From Enhydrobacter sp. (GTDB taxonomy: Bacteria; Pseudomonadota; Alphaproteobacteria; Reyranellales; Reyranellaceae), in the NCBI GenBank assembly GCA_026126105.1, contig JAHCJV010000045.1, positions 1-45,157 of the forward strand: 45,157 nt of DNA, in the 5' to 3' direction. Both the position numbers and the translations under genes were made by a program. The notes beneath the pieces are model-generated. The model had not been told where the DNA came from. It did not search any database and saw only the letters and a list, made by a program, of their open reading frames with translations. Below are positions 1 through 8,133 of this stretch, one piece after another (position 1 is the stretch's first letter; each line of letters begins with the position of its first letter).

Positions 1-482
1 CGCGGCTTGCGCGACAGGCGACCGTAGTCGGGCATGCTGGGCACGCTGAACAGCACGTGGCCGTCGGCGGCATAGGCATGACCGCGATCGATCAGCCGCT
101 CGATCAGCGCGATCATCTGGCCGACATAGGCGGTGGCGCGCGGCTCGACGTCGGGCGCGAGCGCGCCGAGCCGCCCCATGTCGCTCTGGTAAGCGTGTGC
201 CGTACGGTCGGTGAGCGCGTCGATCGTCTCGCCGTTCTCCGCCGCCCGGGTCATGATCTTGTCGTCTATGTCGGTGATGTTGCGCACGTAGGTGACGCGC
301 GGATAGCGCCGCTTGAGCAAGCGATAGAGCACGTCGAACGCGACCACCGGGCGTGCATTGCCGATATGCACGTAGTCGTAGACGGTGGGGCCGCAGACAT
401 AGAGGCGCACATGCCCCGGCTGGAGCGGCACGAACGGCTCTTTCTCGCGCGACAGCGTATTGTAAATCACCAGGGACATCAT
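1..482 (-). CDS. cysS: Cysteinyl-tRNA synthetase, N-terminal part (cut by window edge)
   Basis: Class I aminoacyl-tRNA synthetase that charges tRNA-Cys with cysteine in the cytoplasm. About 160 of the usual 460 or so residues are present. The N-terminus reads MMSLVIYNTLSREKEPF, followed by the zinc-site and nucleotide-binding stretch YVCGPTVYDYVHIGNARP, which holds Cys30 and the HIGH-type motif HIGN at 39-42. The segment TYVRNITDIDDKI then follows, also diagnostic of CysS. The KMSKS loop and anticodon domain lie beyond position 1. Two adjacent ATG codons at 482 and 479 can both start the protein; a purine-rich GGGGAG/AAGGGG stretch lies just upstream. Identification is secure from the conserved blocks; only the exact start is open. 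Confidence 0.95.
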   Translation of the reverse strand, partial: MMSLVIYNTLSREKEPFVPLQPGHVRLYVCGPTVYDYVHIGNARPVVAFDVLYRLLKRRYPRVTYVRNITDIDDKIMTRAAENGETIDALTDRTAHAYQSDMGRLGALAPDVEPRATAYVGQMIALIERLIDRGHAYAADGHVLFSVPSMPDYGRLSRKP

Positions 483-785
483 CGCCCCTTACTCCCCAAT
501 GCAGACGTGAACGAAGGCTGACCGGCCCGGAACGGGCGTCAGGCCTCGGGACATCGCGGGAGGAAGATGAGCGACATGGCGCCTCTTTATAGGAAGCGTT
601 CGTGCCGCGCAAACGCCTGACCGCCGTTAGGGTACGCGCAGCGTCGGGAAGGTTCCCATGTTGTGGTCGGCAACACCCGCCAGCGTGGAGGTCGAACAGG
701 CGCCCTCCTCTTCCTCTCCCTCGGTTGGCGGCTCGAACACGGTTCGTTTATGGTCACGTCCAGGGAGTAAAATCGGAGTGTGTCC
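483..785. other. Intergenic region between divergent cysS and a Bug-protein gene
   Basis: This 303-base gap separates two divergent genes and must hold the promoters of both. I see no tRNA, repeat or convincing terminator. One oddity is a 17-codon plus-strand reading frame at 567-620, starting ATG just after a good Shine-Dalgarno sequence (GGGAGG) and encoding MSDMAPLYRKRSCRANA. It could be a leader peptide or chance; it is discussed as a finding and not called as a gene. Confidence 0.5.
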
Positions 786-1760
786 ATGAAGCGTCGTCAT
801 CTGCTGGCTGCGGGCCTCGGCTCGCTGGCTGCCCCAGGCCTCGTCCGCGCGCAGGCCAAGTATCCCGAGCGCACAATGCGCCTGGTCGTACCGTTCGCGC
901 CGGCCGGCCCGACCGACATCATCGGCCGCAAGGCGGCGGAGAAGCTCTCGGGAATCCTCGGCCAGACCATGATCGTCGAGAACAAGGCCGGTGCGGCCGG
1001 CTCGATCGGTGCGGTCGAGGTCAAGAACGCCAAGCCCGACGGCTATACTTTCCTGTTCGCGCCGTCGTCGACACATGCAATCAACCCGACCGCCTTCGTC
1101 CATCCGGCCTATGACGCGGTGAAGGACTTCACGCCGATCTCGTCGGTGTGCGTAAACCCGCTGGTGCTGGTGACCCATCCTTCGATGCCGGATTCCGTTT
1201 CCGGGTTGGTCGAGCTTATGAAGAAGAACCCCGGCAAGTATTCGTACGGCTCCTCGGGCACCGGCAGCATCATTCATCTGGCAGGGGAGTACTTCAAGAA
1301 AGAGGTCGGCGGCATGGATGTGGTGCATGTGCCGTACAAGGGATCCGGGCCGGCGCTGCAGGATGTGATGGCGAACAACATCCAGTGGATGATGGAGACC
1401 TTCAGCACGACCCTGCAGCAGCATCGCGCCGGCAAGGTGCGCATCCTCGCCTATGCCCATGCGCAGCGCGCGCCGATCGCGCCCGAGATTCCGACCATGA
1501 GCGAGGCCGGTGTGAAGGGCTACGAGGCATACACATTCAACCTCATCCTCGGGCCCGCCGGCCTGCCCAAGAACGTCGTCGACACGATCGACCAGGCATC
1601 CCGCAAGCTGATGGCCGACCCCGAGATGATCAAGTTCCTGGAGAGCATCGCGGCGGTGCCCACGACGGACACGACACCGGAGCGGACCGCGAAGTTCATA
1701 AACGACGAGATAGCGAAGTGGGCGCCGGTGATTCGCGCTGCCGGCGTGAGAATAGAGTAG
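786..1760 (+). CDS. Bug/TctC-family tripartite tricarboxylate transporter substrate-binding protein
   Basis: Periplasmic solute-binding protein of 324 aa. The N-terminus MKRRHLLAAGLGSLAAPG followed by LVRAQA is a signal peptide with an Arg pair, possibly Tat-dependent, cleaved after AQA. Mature-domain hallmarks of the Bug family are present: the RLVVPFAPAGPTDIIGR loop near the start, VENKAGAAGSIGA, KPDGYTFLF, and HVPYKGSGPALQDVMAN in the second lobe. ATG 786 is preferred because GGAG at 775-778 sits 7 nt upstream; GTG 780 would be too close. No TctA or TctB membrane genes are nearby, so the protein is an orphan that probably serves a distant permease. The ligand, usually a carboxylate, cannot be read from the sequence. 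Confidence 0.92.
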   Translation: MKRRHLLAAGLGSLAAPGLVRAQAKYPERTMRLVVPFAPAGPTDIIGRKAAEKLSGILGQTMIVENKAGAAGSIGAVEVKNAKPDGYTFLFAPSSTHAINPTAFVHPAYDAVKDFTPISSVCVNPLVLVTHPSMPDSVSGLVELMKKNPGKYSYGSSGTGSIIHLAGEYFKKEVGGMDVVHVPYKGSGPALQDVMANNIQWMMETFSTTLQQHRAGKVRILAYAHAQRAPIAPEIPTMSEAGVKGYEAYTFNLILGPAGLPKNVVDTIDQASRKLMADPEMIKFLESIAAVPTTDTTPERTAKFINDEIAKWAPVIRAAGVRIE

Positions 1761-1767
1761 GCGCCAA

Positions 1768-2187
1768 TCAGCGCGGAGCGAGCGGAACCGGCTGGCCGCT
1801 CGCTGACGGGGCGGGGGCAGCGTTGTACGGCACTGCAGTGCTGCTTCCGGGCCCGTATCCGGCGCCGGCGCCAGCGCCCACGCTGGGCGCCATGACGCTT
1901 CCCGGCGCATGTGCATTCTGGCTGCTGATGTAGAAACCGGCGACGGCATTCGACTTTTCGTTCGCCGTCTTTGCGGGCACGTCGAGTTCGCCGATGCGGT
2001 TTCCCCGCTTGTCGACCCGGTAGCCTTGGGCGTCCAGCACGACGTTCTCGTTGTCGAGGGCCGCACCGCTGGGTTCCCTGCGGTACGGAGCCGGATACTC
2101 GATGACCTTGTAGTCAGGCGTGGGGAGGCCGCAGGCGGCGAGGCTCAGGCCGCTGAATATAGCGGCAACAACCCGAACAGACGCCAT
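1768..2187 (-). CDS. Small lipoprotein with D-x-Q-G-x-R repeat motif
   Basis: A 139-aa predicted lipoprotein. The signal peptide MASVRVVAAIFSGLSLAACG has the lipobox LAAC with Cys19 as the likely lipidated residue. No known catalytic domain is visible. The middle contains VLDAQGYRVDKRGNRIG, matching the C-terminal motif of the neighbouring lipoprotein at 2211-2759 (pattern D-x-Q-G-x-R-[LV]-D-x-R-G-N-x-I). The tail is rich in Gly, Ala and Pro and is probably disordered. ATG 2187 has GGGGGAG upstream. It lies 23 nt after the neighbouring lipoprotein on the same strand and is the last gene of the minus-strand array, converging on the Bug gene. Function unknown. Confidence 0.8.
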   Translation of the reverse strand: MASVRVVAAIFSGLSLAACGLPTPDYKVIEYPAPYRREPSGAALDNENVVLDAQGYRVDKRGNRIGELDVPAKTANEKSNAVAGFYISSQNAHAPGSVMAPSVGAGAGAGYGPGSSTAVPYNAAPAPSASGQPVPLAPR

Positions 2188-2210
2188 CGCACTCCCCCAT
2201 GATCAAGGCT

Positions 2211-2759
2211 CTAGGGCCGGGTCGACTGCGGGCTGATGATGTTGCCACGCGCGTCGAGCCGGTTCCCCTGGCCATCATAGCGGAACCCGAACTCATCCTT
2301 AAAGGCCTGAACGCCGGCCGGAGGCGGCGGCGGGGCCGGCGGGACGTATTCCGGGGCCGGCGTCGGGGCATAAACGACCGTTCCAGGCGTCACATAGGCC
2401 TGATCCGCCCGCCAGCGTCGGGAATCGAGTTCGCGCCCGACGCAACGGTCATAAGGGCTGGTGCCGGGCTGCAGACCATAGGAATAGCAGGCATCTCGGG
2501 CATCGGCGGTAAGACGGGCCTCCGCATAGTCTTGCGGCATGCGGCCTCGAGCCCGGGCCTCCTGCTCTCGCTGAACACAGCGGTCATATCCAATCGTGCC
2601 CGGCGGGAAGCCGTATTCGACGCAGGCCTGGGCCGATGCCGAGGTCACGACGACCCGCCCTGGCCCTGGCGGAATGGCGGACGTGGTGGTCGAATTGTAG
2701 GTGCAGGCGGCTGCGGACAGCCCCACCGCGACGACAGCGAACAGCTTGGCATTCATCAT
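2211..2759 (-). CDS. Lipoprotein with internal Cys-containing duplication
   Basis: A 182-aa predicted lipoprotein starting MMNAKLFAVVAVGLSAAAC, with a lipobox ending at Cys19. The body has two similar blocks, ACVEYGFPPGTIGYDRCVQRE and, after a charged linker, ACYSYGLQPGTSPYDRCVGRE. Each has two Cys about 15 residues apart that could form a disulfide in the periplasm. A Pro-rich linker follows, then the motif YDGQGNRLDARGNIIS shared with the adjacent lipoprotein. The start at 2759 is fixed by GGAGGA 7 nt upstream; the open frame continues further upstream but is out of register with real coding there. It lies 55 nt downstream of the acyl-CoA ligase gene. Function unknown. Confidence 0.82.
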   Translation of the reverse strand: MMNAKLFAVVAVGLSAAACTYNSTTTSAIPPGPGRVVVTSASAQACVEYGFPPGTIGYDRCVQREQEARARGRMPQDYAEARLTADARDACYSYGLQPGTSPYDRCVGRELDSRRWRADQAYVTPGTVVYAPTPAPEYVPPAPPPPPAGVQAFKDEFGFRYDGQGNRLDARGNIISPQSTRP

Positions 2760-2814
2760 AGGATGTTCCTCCAGCGGCAACTCAGCGCAAACGCCGAGCT
2801 TCGCCAGAAGTTGC

Positions 2815-4503
2815 TCAGGCTGCCTTCTTGAGCGCCCCGTCGCGCAGCTCACGGCGCAGGATCTTGCCGACATTCGTCTTGGGCAACTCGTCCCGGAACT
2901 CGATGTATTTCGGCCGCTTGTAGCCGGTGAGCTCCTTGGCGCAGTAGGCGGCCAGGGCCTCCCTGGCAAGACTCTTGTCGCGTCGCACGACGAACAGCAT
3001 CACCGCCTCCCCCGACTTCTCGTCCGGAACGCCGACCACGGCACACTCCGCGACGCCAGGATGATTGGCGACCACCGCCTCGATCTCGTTCGGGAAGACC
3101 TTGAAGCCGGAGATGATGATCATGTCCTTCTTGCGATCCACGATCCTGATATAGCCCCGCGAGTCCATCTCGCCGATATCGCCCGACTTGAAGAAGCCGT
3201 CGGGGGTCATGACCTTGGCGGTCTCGTCGGGCCTCAGCCAGTAACCGCTCATGACCTGCGGACCCCTGATCGCTATTTCGCCGGGCTCGCCGAGCGGCAC
3301 TTCCTTGCCGGCATCATCCAGGATCTTGATCTCGACGTTCGGCAGCGGCAGGCCGATCGAGCCGGTGTAGACCAGCAAGTCCGTGGGATTGCAGGTGACG
3401 CCGGCGGAGGTTTCGCTCAGGCCATAGCCCTCGACGATCGGGCAGCCGGTGATGGCGAGCCACTTCTTCGCGACCGCTTCCTGCACCGCCATGCCGCCGC
3501 CGTTGGAGATGAGCAGGCCGGAGAAATCGAGCCTGGCGAACTCGGCGTTGTTGGCCAGCGCGTTGAAAAGCGTATTGACCGCCGGGAAAATGTTGAAGCG
3601 GTACTTCGCCAGCTCCTTGACCATGCCCGGGATGTCGCGCGGGTTGGGGATCAGCACATTGAGGGCGCCCGTCCGCATGCCGAGCAGGCCGCACGTGATG
3701 AAGGCGAAGACATGATAGAGCGGCAGGGCACAGACGATCGTGATCTGGCCGCTGATCGGCTTGCGCCTGAGACCGGGCTGCATCCAGGCTTCCGACGCCA
3801 GCAGGTTCGCCACGATGGTGCGATGCAGAAGCATCGCGCCTTTGGCGACGCCTGTCGTGCCGCCGGTGTACTGCAGCACGGCCACATCGTCGGGCCCGAG
3901 AACCGGCCTGGTGAAAGGCATCGATCGGCCGGCGGCGATGGCCGCAGTGAACGAGGCATGGCCCGGCAGCGACCACGCGGGAACCATCTTCTTGACCGTG
4001 CGCACGACGAAGTTGACGAGCGGGCCCTTGAGGAAGCCCAGCAGGTCGCCCATCGAAGCGACCACCACGTGCTTCACCGCGGTGCCAGCCAGCGCCTGCT
4101 GCAGGGTCGACGCGAAGTTCTCCAGGACGATCGCCGCCTCGGCGCCGGAGTCCATGAGCTGATGCTCGAGCTCGTGCGCGGTATAGAGCGGGTTCACGTT
4201 GACCGCGATGAAGCCCGCGCGCAGCACCGCGGCAACGGCGATAGGGTATTGCAGGACGTTCGGCATCATGATGGCCACGCGCGCGCCAGGCCGAAGGCCC
4301 CGGTCCTGCAGCCAGGCGGCAAGCGCCTGCGACGAGGCGTCCACCTCGCCAAACGTGATCGCCTTGCCCATGCAGACATAGGCGGGAGCGTCGCGATACT
4401 TGGCGAAGCTCTCCTCGAGCAGCGACACCAGGCTCGGATAGATCGACGGATCGATATCCGCCGGCACTCCCGGCGGATAGCTCTTCAACCAGAACCGGTC
4501 CAT
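2815..4503 (-). CDS. Long-chain fatty acid-CoA ligase (FadD-like)
   Basis: A 562-aa AMP-forming acyl-CoA synthetase that activates a fatty acid with ATP and CoA. The AMP-binding P-loop is YTGGTTGVAKG at 212-222, followed by LPLYHVFAF, the adenine-binding EGYGLSETS around 358-366, and the fatty-acyl-CoA signature around 437-461 (GFFKSGDIGEMDSRGY, then DRKKDMI). The acylation lysine is K547 in NVGKILRREL. Length and motif order match E. coli FadD. ATG 4503. The gene is 62 nt downstream of a phasin gene, consistent with a role in fatty acid use or polyhydroxyalkanoate metabolism. Chain-length preference cannot be read; a specialised acyl or aryl substrate remains possible. Confidence 0.93.
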   Translation of the reverse strand: MDRFWLKSYPPGVPADIDPSIYPSLVSLLEESFAKYRDAPAYVCMGKAITFGEVDASSQALAAWLQDRGLRPGARVAIMMPNVLQYPIAVAAVLRAGFIAVNVNPLYTAHELEHQLMDSGAEAAIVLENFASTLQQALAGTAVKHVVVASMGDLLGFLKGPLVNFVVRTVKKMVPAWSLPGHASFTAAIAAGRSMPFTRPVLGPDDVAVLQYTGGTTGVAKGAMLLHRTIVANLLASEAWMQPGLRRKPISGQITIVCALPLYHVFAFITCGLLGMRTGALNVLIPNPRDIPGMVKELAKYRFNIFPAVNTLFNALANNAEFARLDFSGLLISNGGGMAVQEAVAKKWLAITGCPIVEGYGLSETSAGVTCNPTDLLVYTGSIGLPLPNVEIKILDDAGKEVPLGEPGEIAIRGPQVMSGYWLRPDETAKVMTPDGFFKSGDIGEMDSRGYIRIVDRKKDMIIISGFKVFPNEIEAVVANHPGVAECAVVGVPDEKSGEAVMLFVVRRDKSLAREALAAYCAKELTGYKRPKYIEFRDELPKTNVGKILRRELRDGALKKAA

Positions 4504-4565
4504 TCCCGCCTCAGCCGCTCTCGCTTTCTTGTCTTCTCTTCCTGGGCGAGAGGACCCCGAAGCGA

Positions 4566-4988
4566 CTACTTCTTCTCGATGTGAGCCTTGATCTCCTCAT
4601 AGGACTCCTTCATCCGGCCCTGGATGATGGTGACGGCTTCGGCGCCGGATTTCTGGACCAGCTCGGCCATGTCGCGGGTGTTGGCGATGGCAGCTTCCAT
4701 CGCTTTTTTCGCGAACTCCGTCTGCTTGGCGAGAATTTCCTGGGGGGAACCCGACGGCTTGAAGTCCTTGGCCATCTCGGTGATGTCCCTGACGGCCGCC
4801 TCGAAAATCTCGCGCTGCTTGCTGGCGAGCTCGGTGGCGCCGCTCGCCATGGCTTGCCAGGAGCGCGTCATTGCCTCGAAGTTCTTCTGGTGGTGCTCCA
4901 TGATCTTCGTCATGTCGAAGGACGGGACCTTGAGCTGCTCGCCGATCTTGCGGAACATGTCGGTGAAGGCTTGGGATGGGTCGGCCAT
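4566..4988 (-). CDS. Phasin family protein
   Basis: A 140-aa helical, amphipathic protein with the phasin-2 layout. It has an N-terminal region with FDMTKIMEHHQKNFEAM, then ASKQREIFEAAVRDITEM, and a C-terminal coiled coil through AKQTEFAKKAMEAAIANTRD. Phasins coat polyhydroxyalkanoate granules and influence their size. There are no Cys residues and no signal peptide. ATG 4988 follows GAGGAGG at about 7 nt. It lies 20 nt after the DUF445 gene and 62 nt before the FadD-like ligase, so the three are probably co-transcribed. No PHA synthase or depolymerase occurs in the window. Confidence 0.9.
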   Translation of the reverse strand: MADPSQAFTDMFRKIGEQLKVPSFDMTKIMEHHQKNFEAMTRSWQAMASGATELASKQREIFEAAVRDITEMAKDFKPSGSPQEILAKQTEFAKKAMEAAIANTRDMAELVQKSGAEAVTIIQGRMKESYEEIKAHIEKK

Positions 4989-5008
4989 GAGAACCTCCTC
5001 GAAGAAAA

Positions 5009-6289
5009 CTAGGTTTGAAGCTTCAACCCCTGTTCAAGCAGGTGCAAGGCCAAACCCGCCAGCCCGCCGATCATGGCGCCATTGAAGCGGATATACTGGA
5101 GGTCCCGACCGACCGTGAGCTCGACCCGCTCAGTCAGCACGTCGATGTCCCAGGATCTGACCTGATCGGCGATGAACCGACCGACGCCGCTCTTCTGGCT
5201 TTGCACGAATTCGCCAAGGACCTCTACCATCCCGCGGTTGATCTCTGCCCGGATGGCCACATCGCGCGCGAGCTGTCCGCCGATATCGACCAGGATCACC
5301 TCGAGTTCCCGCTGGATCAGCGAGTCCTCGCTTGCCGCATCGCGTTCGAGGAAGTTGCGCAGCCCGTCCCACGCATGCCCTGCCAGTGCCGCGACTTCCG
5401 GCCGCGCGAGCAGGTCGCTCTTCAGCTCTTCGACCCGTTGCGCAAAGGCGCGCGAGGTCTGAATCTCCTCCACAAACTTCCGCGCGAAGCGGTCGAACTC
5501 GTCGCGCACCGGATGGTCGGGATCCTTCCGCGCCTCCTCCAGGAAAGCCAGTACAGAGGCCACGATCTTGCGCAGCAGGTAGGCATCGGCCCGATAGAGC
5601 TTGAACACCGCCGGCAGCTCCTGCCGGATTTTCTTGCGCAGCGCGATCAATGCGTCTTCGTTGGTCAGGAACTTCTCGAGCACGCCCAGAAGCTCGTCGA
5701 GCAGCCGACGGTGCTGGCCTTTCGCCGTGATCGCAGCCAGCACGCCGGTGACGAGCGGCGCCATCTCGATCTTCTGCAGCTCCGACTGCAGCCGCTCGGC
5801 CAGGAACCGGCGCAGCTCGCCCTCGTTTATCGCCGCCAGGGCCTTGGGCAGCATCCGCACCGCGAAGGCCGCCAGCGTGGCGCTGCGGGCGCGATCGGAC
5901 AACCACGTCGCCATATGGCCGGCGAAGTCGACTTCGCCCAGCTTCTTGGCGACCGCCTCGGGCGCGAGAAAGTTAGTCTCGATGAAGCTGCCGAGATTGT
6001 CGGCGATGCGCTCGTGGTTGCGCGGAATGATGGCGGTGTGCGGGATCGGCAGGCCGAGCGGCCGGCGGAAGAGCGCGACCACGGCATACCAGTCCGCCAA
6101 ACCGCCGACGGTCGCCGCTGCGGCGAAGGCCGCAACATAGCCCCATAGCCAATGCATCGGCTCGAAGTGCCGTGCCACGACAAAAAGGACGGCGGTCGAG
6201 ACCAGCAGCCCGGTCGCGACCATCTTGATGTTGCGGAGTTCCCGCGCGCGGTCCGCATCGCGGCCCTGAAGAGGCGAAGCGTCGTCCAT
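5009..6289 (-). CDS. DUF445 family inner-membrane protein
   Basis: A 426-aa member of the DUF445 (YjiN-like) family of unknown molecular function. Two N-terminal membrane segments occupy about residues 18-60, including the family signature GGLADWYAVVALFRRPLG and the following IPHTAIIPRNHERIADNLG. A long, mostly helical cytoplasmic or periplasmic region follows, and one more hydrophobic stretch (GAMIGGLAGLALHLL) is at the C-terminus. The chosen start is ATG 6289 (MDDASPLQG). A longer frame to 6397 would run into the divergent dehydrogenase gene and its first 36 residues look non-coding. It is the first gene of the minus-strand array and its promoter must lie in the 46-nt gap before 6336. Confidence 0.88.
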   Translation of the reverse strand: MDDASPLQGRDADRARELRNIKMVATGLLVSTAVLFVVARHFEPMHWLWGYVAAFAAAATVGGLADWYAVVALFRRPLGLPIPHTAIIPRNHERIADNLGSFIETNFLAPEAVAKKLGEVDFAGHMATWLSDRARSATLAAFAVRMLPKALAAINEGELRRFLAERLQSELQKIEMAPLVTGVLAAITAKGQHRRLLDELLGVLEKFLTNEDALIALRKKIRQELPAVFKLYRADAYLLRKIVASVLAFLEEARKDPDHPVRDEFDRFARKFVEEIQTSRAFAQRVEELKSDLLARPEVAALAGHAWDGLRNFLERDAASEDSLIQRELEVILVDIGGQLARDVAIRAEINRGMVEVLGEFVQSQKSGVGRFIADQVRSWDIDVLTERVELTVGRDLQYIRFNGAMIGGLAGLALHLLEQGLKLQT

Positions 6290-6335
6290 CCTGTCGTATA
6301 TAGTGCGCCCATCGCGCCTTTTCCGGGGAGGAATC

Positions 6336-7226
6336 ATGAAGGTCGGGTTCATCGGCGTCGGCAACATGGGCGGTCCCATGTGCCGCAACATCATCAAGCG
6401 CTCGAACCATCAGGTGACGGTGTTCGACCTCAATCCCGCGGCGGTCAAAACCTGCACCGACCTGGGCGGCACCGCCGCCAGGTCGATTGCCGAGGTGACC
6501 AAGGGCGCCGACATCGTCATGACCTCCCTGCCCATGCCGAAGGACGTCGAGGCGGTGACCCTGGGCGAGAACGGCATTCTGGCGAACATCTCCAAAGGCC
6601 AGACCTATATCGACCTGTCGACCAATGCCCCGTCGATGGTCAGGAAGATCGGCGCCGCGATGGAAGCCAAGGGCATCGCCATGCTCGACGCGCCGGTGAG
6701 CGGCGGCACGACAGGCGCGGAGGCTGCGACGATCGCCATCATGGTCGGCGGCGACAAGAAGGTGTTCGACGACGCCTTGCCCGTGCTGCAGTCGTTCAGC
6801 GCCAACGTGATTCACATGGGCGGGTTGGGCTCGGGCACGGTGGCCAAGCTGGTCAACAACATGCTGTCGTTCTGCAACATGGCCGCGTTGTGCGAGGGCA
6901 TGATGCTGGGTACCGGCTACGGCCTCGAGCCCGAGAAGCTGCTGCAGGTAATCTCGACCTCGAGCGGCAACTCGAACGCCATCAAGAACTTCACTTTGCG
7001 GGCGTTACCGGGCCACTATTCGCCGCCGTCCTTCGCGCTCGACCTCGCCTACAAGGACCTGCATCTTGCCCTCGAGCTTGGCGACGAGCTCGGCGTCCCG
7101 CTGCAGCAAGGCGCCTCGACGCACAACCTGCAGCGCCTCGCCAAGGGCATGGGCTGGGGGCCGGAGGACAGCACGTCGGTGCTGCGCGTCTACGAGACGA
7201 TGCTGCGCCGCAAGGTCAAGCCGTAG
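6336..7226 (+). CDS. NAD(P)-dependent beta-hydroxyacid dehydrogenase (HIBADH/GarR family), copy 1
   Basis: A 296-aa oxidoreductase of the 3-hydroxyisobutyrate dehydrogenase / tartronate-semialdehyde reductase family. The Rossmann motif GFIGVGNMGGPM is at the N-terminus, the substrate loop is DAPVSGGTTGAE, and the catalytic Lys is in GTVAKLVNNM (near residue 170). The C-terminal all-helical domain continues to the end. ATG 6336 follows GGGGAGG at about 5 nt. It is the first gene of an operon with a tandem paralogue 16 nt downstream. The two proteins are almost identical over the first 165 residues and much less so afterwards. The true substrate is unknown; 2-hydroxy-3-oxopropionate or 3-hydroxyisobutyrate are the family precedents. 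Confidence 0.92.
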   Translation: MKVGFIGVGNMGGPMCRNIIKRSNHQVTVFDLNPAAVKTCTDLGGTAARSIAEVTKGADIVMTSLPMPKDVEAVTLGENGILANISKGQTYIDLSTNAPSMVRKIGAAMEAKGIAMLDAPVSGGTTGAEAATIAIMVGGDKKVFDDALPVLQSFSANVIHMGGLGSGTVAKLVNNMLSFCNMAALCEGMMLGTGYGLEPEKLLQVISTSSGNSNAIKNFTLRALPGHYSPPSFALDLAYKDLHLALELGDELGVPLQQGASTHNLQRLAKGMGWGPEDSTSVLRVYETMLRRKVKP

Positions 7227-7242
7227 AAGTGGGGAGGAAATC

Positions 7243-8133
7243 ATGAAGGTCGGATTCATCGGCGTTGGCAATATGGGCGGGCCCATGTGCCGCAACATCA
7301 TCAAGCGCTCCAACCACCAGGTGACGGTGTTCGACCTGAACCCGGCCGCGGTGAAGACCTGCACCGATCTGGGCGGCACCGCCGCCACGTCGATCGCCGA
7401 GGTCACCCGGGGCGCCGACGTCGTCATGACGTCGCTGCCCATGCCGAAGGACGTCGAGGCCGTGACCCTGGGCGACGGCGGCATCCTCGCCAACATCGCC
7501 AAGGGCCAGACCTATATCGACCTGTCGACCAATGCGCCGTCGATGGTGAAGAAGATCGGCGGCGCCATGGCCGCCAAGGGCATCGCGATGCTCGACGCGC
7601 CGGTGAGCGGCGGCACGGTCGGAGCCGAGGCCGCAACGATTGCCATCATGGTCGGCGGCGACAAGAAGGTGTTCGACGACGCGCTCCCCGTGCTGCAGTC
7701 GTTCAGCGCCAACGTGATCCACATGGGCGAGCTCGGCACCGGCACGGTGGCCAAGCTGGTCAACAACATGATGGCCTTCTGCAACGCCGCCGCGGCCTCC
7801 GAAGGCATGATGCTCGGCGTCACCGCCGGCCTCGATCCAACCAAGCTCGCCCAGGTGATCGCGAGCTCGAGCGGCAACTCGGCCGTCTTCAAGTCGTTCT
7901 CCGAACGCGCGCTCAGCGGACAGTTCTCGCCGCCCTCCTTCGCGCTCAACCTCGCCCACAAGGACCTCCATCTCGCGATGGAGCTCGCCGACGAGCTCGA
8001 CGTGCCGCTGCCTCTCGGCTCGGCCACGCACAACCTCCAGCGCATGGCGCGCAAGATGGGCATGGGGAACGCCGACAGCTCGACCGTCCTCGCGGTCTAC
8101 GAGAAGGTGCTCGGCAAGACGGTCAAGCCGTGA
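7243..8133 (+). CDS. NAD(P)-dependent beta-hydroxyacid dehydrogenase (HIBADH/GarR family), copy 2
   Basis: A 296-aa tandem paralogue of the gene at 6336, of exactly equal length. It has the same Rossmann motif (GFIGVGNMGGPM), a DAPVSGGTVGAE substrate loop and the catalytic Lys in GTVAKLVNNM. The C-terminal domain differs: positions around 170-230 and the last 60 residues carry most of the changes, for example NAAAASEGMMLGVTAG against NMAALCEGMMLGTGYG. That domain shapes the substrate pocket and dimer, so the copies may act on different substrates or form heterodimers. ATG 7243 follows GGGGAGGAAATC. Its TGA overlaps the GTG start of the next gene, implying translational coupling. Confidence 0.92.
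   Translation: MKVGFIGVGNMGGPMCRNIIKRSNHQVTVFDLNPAAVKTCTDLGGTAATSIAEVTRGADVVMTSLPMPKDVEAVTLGDGGILANIAKGQTYIDLSTNAPSMVKKIGGAMAAKGIAMLDAPVSGGTVGAEAATIAIMVGGDKKVFDDALPVLQSFSANVIHMGELGTGTVAKLVNNMMAFCNAAAASEGMMLGVTAGLDPTKLAQVIASSSGNSAVFKSFSERALSGQFSPPSFALNLAHKDLHLAMELADELDVPLPLGSATHNLQRMARKMGMGNADSSTVLAVYEKVLGKTVKP

Noticed and set aside
2701..4584. A 627-codon plus-strand open frame
   Set aside because: It is exactly antisense to the acyl-CoA ligase, whose motifs and start are unambiguous.
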